This document shows positions 57,845 through 64,000 of a DNA stretch of 64,000 nt, piece by piece. Source of the stretch: Bifidobacterium platyrrhinorum (GTDB lineage: Bacteria; Actinomycetota; Actinomycetes; Actinomycetales; Bifidobacteriaceae). Location: NCBI RefSeq assembly GCF_010667645.1, contig NZ_WHZV01000007.1:36238-100237 (forward strand). Reading direction: 5' to 3'. Numbering within the stretch: position 1 is the stretch's first letter; the number at the start of each line of letters is the position of its first letter. A model generated the notes under the pieces. It was not told where the DNA came from, did not search any database, and saw nothing but the letters and a program-made list of their open reading frames with translations. The translations under genes and the position numbers were made by a program.

Positions 57845-59311
57845 ATGGCGAATCCCGTCTTTGACCAGGCCTCGTCGAACCGGGAATCCTCGCACGGCTA
57901 CGCCTGGTGGTTCTCCGGCAACACGTTCGCGCAGTCCGAGGCCGGCGACGGGCGCCCGCCGCGCAAACGCACCGTCATCCAGCATCTGGTCTCCCACCCC
58001 GGCCGCCTGACCATCATGTACTTCATCGTGCTGGTCATCGCCTCGACGACCATGCTGCTCATCCCGCCGTCCACGCCGAAGGGCGAGACGACCACGTTCT
58101 CGACGGCGATCTTCACCGCGGTGTCCGCGCTGTCCACCTGCGGCATCTCCATCGTCAACTCGACCACGCACTGGACGCTGTTCGGCCAGGCGGTGCTGCT
58201 CGTCTCCGTGCAGCTCGGCGGCATCGGCGTGATGACGTTCGCCTCGCTGATCACGCTCGCCATCAACCACCACATGAAGTCCACGCAGCGCCTGCTGACC
58301 GCCAGCGAGCTGGGCACGTCGAAGCTCAGCGAGATCCGCGGCGTGCTCAACGTGGTCATCGCAACCACGATGGTCATCGAGACCATCACGTTCGTGGCGC
58401 TGTTCCCCGGCCTGCTCAAGGTCAACGAGGGCGACTGGCGCAAGTCGCTGTGGGAGTCGCTGTTCTTCGCGGTCATGTCGTACAACAACGCGGGCTTCAC
58501 GCCGGACACGGCCGGCCTGCACGTCAACAGCTGGGGCGTGGGGCTGCCGATCATGCTCTCCGCGTTCTGCGGCACGCTCGGATTCCCCGTGATCCTCAAC
58601 CTGCTCAAATGCGCGCGCGCCCACGTGCCTCCGAAGCGCTGGAGCCTGCACACGAAGATCACGCTCACCGTCACGTTCATCATCGTCGCCATGTCGCTCA
58701 CATGGTTCCTGCTCGTCGAATGGGACAACCCGTTCCTGTTCAAGGACGCCGACCTCAACACCCGCATGCGCTACGCGATGGTCGCGGCGGTCATGCCGCG
58801 CAGCTCCGGGTTCGACCTGTCGTGGGTGCCGCAGGTGAGCGAGCCGACGAAGGTGTTCATGAGCGTGATCATGTTCATCGGCGGCGGCAGCACCTCGACC
58901 GCCGGCGGCATCCGCGTGACCACGTTCGCGGTGATCCTGCTCATCTGCCGGGCCTCGTTCACCGGGCACAAGGACATCAACACGTTCCACCACCGCATCC
59001 ACACGAACGTGGCGATGACGGCCGTGAGCATCACGAGCACCTGCCTGCTGCTCGTGCTCGTCTCGTCCCTGTCGCTCATGCTCGTCTCCGGCGCGTCGCT
59101 GACGAACTCGCTGTTCGACTCCTGCTCCGCGTTCGGCCTGGGCGGCTACACGGTGGGCGTCGCCCGCGAGGACAACCCGGCCGCGCTGGCGATCCTCGCC
59201 GCCACGATGGTGGTGGGGCGTCTGGGACCGATGACCATCGCGTATTCGATCAGCAGGCCGCGCACGCTCGAGGCGGTGCGCTACCCGACCGAGCCGATCG
59301 TGGTCGGCTGA
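57845..59311 (+). CDS. TrkH/KtrB-type potassium channel subunit
   Basis: A 488-residue potassium transporter with four membrane-pore-membrane repeats. The four filter segments read STCGISI, NNAGFTPDT, RSSGFDLS and GLGGYTVG, each with the selectivity glycine. It lets potassium into the cell, gated by the TrkA-type protein encoded next. ATG 57845 follows GAGGAG. A TACAAT -10 candidate lies at 57760-57765. It lies between nadK and tlyA in reverse orientation to both. Confidence 0.93.
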   Translation: MANPVFDQASSNRESSHGYAWWFSGNTFAQSEAGDGRPPRKRTVIQHLVSHPGRLTIMYFIVLVIASTTMLLIPPSTPKGETTTFSTAIFTAVSALSTCGISIVNSTTHWTLFGQAVLLVSVQLGGIGVMTFASLITLAINHHMKSTQRLLTASELGTSKLSEIRGVLNVVIATTMVIETITFVALFPGLLKVNEGDWRKSLWESLFFAVMSYNNAGFTPDTAGLHVNSWGVGLPIMLSAFCGTLGFPVILNLLKCARAHVPPKRWSLHTKITLTVTFIIVAMSLTWFLLVEWDNPFLFKDADLNTRMRYAMVAAVMPRSSGFDLSWVPQVSEPTKVFMSVIMFIGGGSTSTAGGIRVTTFAVILLICRASFTGHKDINTFHHRIHTNVAMTAVSITSTCLLLVLVSSLSLMLVSGASLTNSLFDSCSAFGLGGYTVGVAREDNPAALAILAATMVVGRLGPMTIAYSISRPRTLEAVRYPTEPIVVG

Positions 59312-59401
59312 CCGGCCTCGGACGATCCGAACATCCAAGAAACCTCGACAGGACAACCACACGGGACAACCACCGGGATCCCACGGAAAGGACGGAAGGC
59401 A

Positions 59402-60064
59402 ATGGCGAAATCAAGCAAGAGCGTGCTGGTCGTGGGACTGGGCCGTTTCGGCAGCGCCGTGGCCATGACCCTGGACGCCATGGGGCAGGACGTGCTCGCC
59501 GTCGACAAGGACCCGGGCCTCGTGGCCCGCTGGTCGACGCACGTGCCGGTCGTCCAGGCGGACATGACCGACGTGCTGGCCATCGAACAGATCGACGCCT
59601 CCCAGTTCGACACGGCGGTCGTCGCCATCGGCGACAGCGTCGAGGCGTCGGTCATCACCACCGGCAACCTGCTGGACGCGGGCGTGACCGACCTGTGGGC
59701 GAAAAGCGTGTCCGTCCAGCATGCGCGCATCCTGCAGCGCATCGGCGCGCGCCACATCATCAACGCGGAGACCGACGCGGGCAAGCGCGTCGGCCACCTG
59801 GTGAGCGGCAACTACCTGGACTACATCGAGATCGAGGGCGCGCACACGGTCGTGAAGATCCACACGCCCTCGCACGCGGTGGGCAAATCCATCGAGGACG
59901 CCCAGGTGCACGAACGCTACGGCATCACCGTGGTGGGCATCAAATCGCCGGGCAAGGAGTTCCAGTACGGCTCGAAGGAGCTCATCATGCACCGCAACGA
60001 CGAACTGGTCATCATGGGCACCGAGGACCAGATCGACAAGTTCATCCACGACGGGAACCGCTGA
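59402..60064 (+). CDS. TrkA/KtrA-type potassium uptake regulatory subunit
   Basis: A 220-residue RCK protein. The N-terminal Rossmann domain has VVGLGRFGSAVAMTLDAMG (NAD/ATP binding) and QADMTD; the C-terminal TrkA_C domain lies at about 140-218. It gates the neighbouring TrkH-type subunit from the cytoplasmic face. It follows trkH after 90 bases, with AAGGACGGAAGG upstream, as an operon. Confidence 0.94.
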   Translation: MAKSSKSVLVVGLGRFGSAVAMTLDAMGQDVLAVDKDPGLVARWSTHVPVVQADMTDVLAIEQIDASQFDTAVVAIGDSVEASVITTGNLLDAGVTDLWAKSVSVQHARILQRIGARHIINAETDAGKRVGHLVSGNYLDYIEIEGAHTVVKIHTPSHAVGKSIEDAQVHERYGITVVGIKSPGKEFQYGSKELIMHRNDELVIMGTEDQIDKFIHDGNR

Positions 60065-60099
60065 GCGGGCGGGCTTGCCGGGGCCGTCGGCCCGTCACC

Positions 60100-60882
60100 T
60101 CACCCGCGCGCGTAGAGCAGCCATTCGGCATTGCCGTGCGTGCCCTCGATGGGGCTCGGCGCGGTGGCGACGACCCGCAGGCCGTGGTCGCCGGCGCATG
60201 CGACCACGTCGTCCAGCGCCTTGGCGCGCAACGCCTCGCTGACGACGACGCCGTGGCGGTCGAGCCCCGCGCGCCCCACCTCGAACTGCGGCTTGACGAG
60301 CAGCACGATGTGCGCGCCCGGCGCCGCCAGCCCCGCGATCACGGGGATCACGTAGGTCAGGGAGATGAAGGAGACGTCGGAGACGATCATCCCCGGACGG
60401 TACGGCAGGTCGTCGGCGGTCACGTCGCGGATGTTGACGCCGCTCATCTCGATGACCCGCGGATCGTCGGCGACGCGCGGGTCGAGCTGGCCGTGGCCGA
60501 CGTCGAGCGCGATGACGCGGCCCGCGCCACGGCGCAGCAGCACCTGCGTGAACCCTCCGGTGGAGGCGCCGATGTCGAGGCAGTCGAGGCCCTCCGGCTC
60601 CGGCAGCCCGTCTTCGGCGAACCGTTCGAACGCGCCGACGAGCTTGTACGCGCCTCGCGAGACGTAGTCGTCGCCCTTGTCCACGACGATGCGCGTGTGC
60701 GTGGCGTCGCCGATGGCGTACGCCGGTTTGGTGACGGTCCGTCCATTGACGGTGACGTGGCCGCCCTTGATGAGCCGCTGCGCCTTGGAACGCGAGTCGA
60801 CCACTCCCCCGGCGACCAGCCACAGGTCGAGACGGTCGGGCATGTCGACGGGTTCCGCATCGATGTCGAAGCGATCGGTCAT
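60100..60882 (-). CDS. TlyA family rRNA methyltransferase
   Basis: A 260-residue protein with an N-terminal S4 RNA-binding domain (about 16-75) and an FtsJ-like methyltransferase domain. The SAM loop reads LDIGASTGGFTQVLL, with catalytic KPQFEVG near the end. TlyA methylates ribose 2'-hydroxyls in 16S and 23S rRNA and sets capreomycin susceptibility in mycobacteria. In many actinobacteria tlyA is directly followed by nadK and recN; here trkH-trkA lie between. Confidence 0.94.
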   Translation of the reverse strand: MTDRFDIDAEPVDMPDRLDLWLVAGGVVDSRSKAQRLIKGGHVTVNGRTVTKPAYAIGDATHTRIVVDKGDDYVSRGAYKLVGAFERFAEDGLPEPEGLDCLDIGASTGGFTQVLLRRGAGRVIALDVGHGQLDPRVADDPRVIEMSGVNIRDVTADDLPYRPGMIVSDVSFISLTYVIPVIAGLAAPGAHIVLLVKPQFEVGRAGLDRHGVVVSEALRAKALDDVVACAGDHGLRVVATAPSPIEGTHGNAEWLLYARG

Positions 60883-60892
60883 GGCGTCGTCC

Positions 60893-61144
60893 TCACCTGC
60901 CGATCCCGTCGAGTTCGTTCCGCAGCGAGCCGAGCACGTCGCGGAACGCCCCGATGAGGCGTTCGTCGTCCGCGCCGTCGAGGTCCGCGAGCACGGCGAA
61001 CCGGTCGGCGAGCGGCGTGCGGGCCGGGTCGCCGTCGGATGCGGCGGTGGCGGTGGAAGGTGCGGCGCCGGCCGTGTCTATGTCCGTGTTCACGGCGAGG
61101 CCGGCGCCGGAGACGGGGCCGTCCCCGATGCTGTGGTCGTTCAT
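60893..61144 (-). CDS. Small hypothetical protein upstream of tlyA
   Basis: An 83-residue protein with a disordered Ala/Gly/Asp-rich N-terminal half and a helical C-terminal half (LADRFAVLADLDGADDERLI). ATG 61144 has GGAGGACA upstream, and its stop is 10 bases before tlyA, so the two are cotranscribed. Small proteins of this kind are common between HAD-IIA and tlyA genes in actinobacteria. Function unknown. Confidence 0.7.
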   Translation of the reverse strand: MNDHSIGDGPVSGAGLAVNTDIDTAGAAPSTATAASDGDPARTPLADRFAVLADLDGADDERLIGAFRDVLGSLRNELDGIGR

Positions 61145-61168
61145 GGTGGAATGTCCTCCACTATCGGC

Positions 61169-61192
61169 GAGGCCCCGTTCCCACGGGGCCTC
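61169..61192 (-). terminator. Hairpin between HAD-IIA and small hypothetical genes
   Basis: GAGGCCCCGT and ACGGGGCCTC form a perfect 10-bp stem with a 4-nt loop, ten bases after the HAD-IIA stop. Confidence 0.65.
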
Positions 61193-61201
61193 GTGCGTGT
61201 C

Positions 61202-62251
61202 CTATCGTTCCTGCAGCGCGAATCGCGGCAACGTGACGCCGGTCATGTCCACGCCGTCGTCGGCGGCCTGCCATGCGGCGCAGATCGCGGCGCGCAGGGC
61301 GTCCGCCGACGTGGCGTCGGAGACGGTGACCGCACCGGCCGCCGCGTCGAACACGGCTTCGGCGTCGCCGCAGGTCCACCGGCCGTCGCCGTGGTCGGCC
61401 GGGGCGTGCATGGGTTCGGTGAGCGCGCGCAGGTCGGGCGCCACGTAGGTGGGGCGCAGGTGCGCGGGCGCGAGCATGAGCTCATGCGGGTTCGTGACGC
61501 CGGTGAGCACGGCCAGCGAGTCGTAGCCGCCGCGGTTGCCCGCCTCGATGTCGGTGTCGAGACGGTCGCCGATGGCGATGGATTCCTCCTTGGGCACGAG
61601 GCTCTGGCCGCCGGAGGCGTTGAGCTCGCGGGCCTCGTCGTACATGTACGCTTCGGGCTTGCCCGCGGAGGCGACCGGTTCGACGCCGGTGGCGGCGATG
61701 ACCGCGCGGATCATCGATCCGCAGCCGGGCGCGATGCCGAGTTCGCGCGGGATGGTCAGGTCGCGGTTGGTCACGAAGTACGTGGCCCCGGCCTCGACCG
61801 CATACGCCGCGTTGGCCATCATCTGCCAGGTCATCTCCGGGAACCAGCCCTGGATGACGGCGGCGGGCCCGTCGCTCGGATCGTCGGTGACGACGAGTCC
61901 GGCGCGCGCGACCTCCTCGCGCAGATGTTCGGCGCCGACGACGAGCACGGTGGAGCCGGCCGGCACGGCCTTGGCGACCATGCGGGCGGCCACCACCGAG
62001 GAGGTGATGACCTGCCAGGGCTCGACGTCGAGGTCGAAGCCCTTGAGCTGGTCGGCGACGACGTGCTGGAAACGCGACGAGTTGTTCGTCGTGTATTCGA
62101 TGGTCATGCCGGCGGCCTCGGCCGCGCGGATGGACGCCGCGGCGTGGTCCACCGGGTTCTTGCCCCGGTAGACCACGCCGTCGAGGTCGAGCAGCGCCAG
62201 CTTGTAGGCTTCGGCGATCGGCTTCGCGGTGCCTTTGAGGAATCGCGTCAT
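61202..62251 (-). CDS. HAD-IIA family hydrolase (NagD-like)
   Basis: A 349-residue HAD-IIA phosphatase. Motif I is LALLDLDGVVYRGK, motif II TTNNSSRF, the IIA cap lies at about 95-195, motif III is the Lys in SAGKPEAYMYDE and motif IV AIGDRLDTDIEAGNR. It is followed by a C-terminal extension of about 85 residues. It may act on sugar phosphates such as glycerol phosphate. ATG 62251 is the likely start; a GTG at 62263 overlaps the upstream stop (GTGA) and would give coupling. Confidence 0.9.
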   Translation of the reverse strand: MTRFLKGTAKPIAEAYKLALLDLDGVVYRGKNPVDHAAASIRAAEAAGMTIEYTTNNSSRFQHVVADQLKGFDLDVEPWQVITSSVVAARMVAKAVPAGSTVLVVGAEHLREEVARAGLVVTDDPSDGPAAVIQGWFPEMTWQMMANAAYAVEAGATYFVTNRDLTIPRELGIAPGCGSMIRAVIAATGVEPVASAGKPEAYMYDEARELNASGGQSLVPKEESIAIGDRLDTDIEAGNRGGYDSLAVLTGVTNPHELMLAPAHLRPTYVAPDLRALTEPMHAPADHGDGRWTCGDAEAVFDAAAGAVTVSDATSADALRAAICAAWQAADDGVDMTGVTLPRFALQER

Positions 62252-62259
62252 CGTCCGGC

Positions 62260-64000
62260 TCACGCCTCGGCCGTCGCGGATTCGTCGGAGGCGGTCTCGT
62301 CGGAGGCCTCTTCGGTCTCCGGGGCCTCGGCCCGCTCCGGCTCGCCGTCGGATTCGGCGCCTTCCGTCGCCTCCTCGGCCGGGGCCTGGGTCTCGTCGGT
62401 GTCGGCGGTCTCGCCGTCGGCGGACTCCACGGCCTCGTCCTGGGCCTCCTCCTCGGAGTGCGCCTCGGACTCGGACTCGGTTTCGACCCCGTCGGACCCG
62501 TCTTCGGTCTCTTCGGCTTCGCCGGCCTCTTCGGGCTCGCCGTCGGATTCGTCGGCATCCTCGTCCTCGGGCGCGTATTGGGCGTCGTCCTCGGTGATGC
62601 CGAGTTCGGCGAGCACGTCCGGGTCCTCGAGACGCTCGAGGTCGTGGTCGATGACCACGTCGTCGCTGTCCTCGTCCTCGTCGAAGTCGGCGTACTGGTT
62701 CTCCAGCTTCTCGATGACCTGGTCGAGCGCGATGGCCTCGTCGGAACGGCCGGCCTCCTCGAGGAAGAGCTGCTCGGCCTGCAGGGCGCGCATGCGGTAG
62801 CCGCCGGCCAGCCCCTTGGAGCGGCCCAGCGTGTGCACGATCTCGATGGCCTTGTCCCAACGCTCGAGGTCGGCGAGGGCGCCGGCGTAGACGAGGAACA
62901 TCTCGGCCTTGGATTCGCCCTTGAGGTACTTGGCGTCGTCGGAGACGGCCATTTCGATGGCCTTCTTCGGGTTGCCCAGGCCGCGTTCGCAATCGGCCAT
63001 GAACGGCAGGTAGTCGAGGAAGCCGTTCATGCGGTAGGCGGTGCGGAACTCCTTGAGGGCGAGCTTGTAGTCGCCGCGGCGGTAGGCGACGAACGCGAGC
63101 GTCTCGCGGGCGAAGTCGATGCGGGAGGCCTGGCGGGCGACCCACTTGGCGTGCTCGAGCGCCGCGTCCGGATCATCCTCGATGAGCGTGTAGGCGGCCA
63201 GGATGTGCAGGCCGATGTTCTCGGCGTGCTCCTTGGACAGACCGCGCAGGCGCTCCTTCTCGTCCTTGGAGAGCATGCCCCACACCATGCCCTTCGGCAT
63301 CTTCGGCTCGTCGGGGCGGCGGTCGGTGTACGGGTTCTGCGAGGGGAAGCTCACCGTGCCGTCGGAGTTGCGGCGCGGGCCCTTGTGCATGTACTCGGAG
63401 CGCTTCTGCTCGCGGTACTCGCGCTTCTCCTCCGCGGTGAACTCGCGGCGCTCCTCGCCGCGGCGCGCGTCGTCGCGCTGGTAACGCGGGTTGCCGCCAC
63501 GGTGCTCGTCACGGCGGAAATCGCGATCGCGACGGTCGTCACGACGGTCGTCACGATGGAAGTCCTTGCGGAAGCCCTGACGCTCGCCGTCGCGATGGTC
63601 GTCACGACGGAAATCACGGTCGCCGTCACGATGGAAGTCCTTGCGGAAACCGCCCTTGCCGCCGCGGCGGTCGTCACGGTGGAAGTCACGGCGGTCGTCA
63701 CGACGGAAACCGCCGTTGCCGCGGAAGTCGCGGTCGCCGCCCTGGCGCGGGCCCTTGTGGAAGTCGCGACGCTCGCCGCCCTCGCCGTTGCCGTCACGGC
63801 GGAAATCGCGGTCGCCATCGCGATGGAAGTCCTTGCGGAAGCCGCCGCGGTCGCCGCGACGGTCGTCACGACGGGAACCGCCGTTGCCGCGGTAGCCGCC
63901 ACGCTCGCCGTCCTTGCGGAAACCGCCCTGGCGCGGGCCCTTGTGGAAGTCGCGACGCTCGCCGCCCTCGCCGTTGCCGTCACGGCGGAAATCGCGGTCC
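62260..64000 (-). CDS. TPR-like protein with Arg/Gly/Asp-rich repeat N-terminus, partial
   Basis: The frame is open from 62260 to the window edge, so the 5' end is missing and the visible product is 580 residues. The first 190 visible residues are repeats built from RDFHKGPRQGG, RGNGG and FRRDGD-type units, with no methionine until MHKGPRRN at 63390. A tetratricopeptide-like helical domain (about 200-425 of the visible part) follows, then an Asp/Glu-rich acidic tail of about 130 residues. A starting codon at 63390 would ignore the matching upstream composition. Probably an RNA- or ribosome-associated protein (inference from the RG-rich part). Confidence 0.75.
   Translation of the reverse strand, partial: DRDFRRDGNGEGGERRDFHKGPRQGGFRKDGERGGYRGNGGSRRDDRRGDRGGFRKDFHRDGDRDFRRDGNGEGGERRDFHKGPRQGGDRDFRGNGGFRRDDRRDFHRDDRRGGKGGFRKDFHRDGDRDFRRDDHRDGERQGFRKDFHRDDRRDDRRDRDFRRDEHRGGNPRYQRDDARRGEERREFTAEEKREYREQKRSEYMHKGPRRNSDGTVSFPSQNPYTDRRPDEPKMPKGMVWGMLSKDEKERLRGLSKEHAENIGLHILAAYTLIEDDPDAALEHAKWVARQASRIDFARETLAFVAYRRGDYKLALKEFRTAYRMNGFLDYLPFMADCERGLGNPKKAIEMAVSDDAKYLKGESKAEMFLVYAGALADLERWDKAIEIVHTLGRSKGLAGGYRMRALQAEQLFLEEAGRSDEAIALDQVIEKLENQYADFDEDEDSDDVVIDHDLERLEDPDVLAELGITEDDAQYAPEDEDADESDGEPEEAGEAEETEDGSDGVETESESEAHSEEEAQDEAVESADGETADTDETQAPAEEATEGAESDGEPERAEAPETEEASDETASDESATAEA
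63737..64000. repeat. 186-bp period coding repeat
   Basis: The 78 bases at 63737-63814 recur exactly at 63923-64000, an offset of 186 bases or 62 codons. The repeat lies in the coding region of the RG-rich protein and continues beyond the window. Confidence 0.85.

Noticed and set aside
62260..63390. A complete 376-residue protein starting at the methionine codon at 63390
   Set aside because: The same frame stays open to the window edge with matching repeat protein sequence upstream, so the gene is partial rather than complete.
63480..64000. CRISPR-like repeats
   Set aside because: The periodicity is in-frame coding repeats of 62 codons without short unique spacers.

Overview
The window is high-GC actinobacterial chromosome, almost certainly Bifidobacterium. 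The signs are two WhiB-family Fe-S regulators, a PdtaS-type histidine kinase, a UPF0182 membrane protein, DUF501 and DUF5719 proteins, paired LytR-CpsA-Psr (LCP) enzymes, GTG/TTG starts, many ATGA and GTGA gene overlaps, and a carbohydrate-centred gene set. Most of it is housekeeping core. The species cannot be named from the sequence alone.

Layout. 1-11.3 kb is a cell-envelope and regulation block: a degenerate zincin-like protein, DUF5719 protein, a very large membrane glycosyltransferase and WhiB on the minus strand, then two LCP proteins, an EccC/EssC-like ATPase and a second WhiB on the plus strand. 11.4-18.7 kb holds a PdtaS-like sensor kinase, a zinc-ribbon membrane protein that looks like a dead penicillin-recognising enzyme, a PAQR/hemolysin III protein behind an inverted-repeat operator, greA, an FKBP prolyl isomerase, sdaA and a small membrane protein. 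18.7-21.2 kb is a scar: a decayed tyrosine integrase, a truncated frameshifted IS3 element and AT-richer spacer. 21.2-29.8 kb is a compact phosphotransferase (PTS) island: IIC, IIB, IIA, a GH1 6-phospho-beta-glucosidase, HPr, Enzyme I and a ROK kinase read as one minus-strand unit, with a GntR/UTRA regulator and a divergent HAD phosphatase. Four copies of a TCATTCGAATGA palindrome lie at the promoters, so the locus appears to encode transport, phosphoryl relay, hydrolysis and its own control.

30-45 kb: tRNA-Leu(UAA), ppx/gppA, DUF501, ftsB-like, enolase (with a LacI-family TGTGAGCGCTCACA operator), a GNAT enzyme, mfd and pth, another GNAT enzyme, a 61-bp palindromic repeat array, UPF0182 and a GH3 protein. 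44-53 kb: proA, a hypothetical and nadD as an overlapping operon, glyA, thrC, and a GntR-ABC transporter operon whose ATPase is frameshifted. 53-64 kb: GNAT, HAD, recN and nadK, then trkH-trkA in the opposite direction, then a small hypothetical protein, tlyA, a HAD-IIA phosphatase and a TPR-like protein. The last has an Arg/Gly/Asp-rich repetitive N-terminus that runs off the right edge.

Most genes are single housekeeping units separated by strong hairpin terminators, many of them shared between convergent genes. The accessory material is concentrated at 18.7-29.8 kb. No CRISPR array, rRNA or replication origin was seen.
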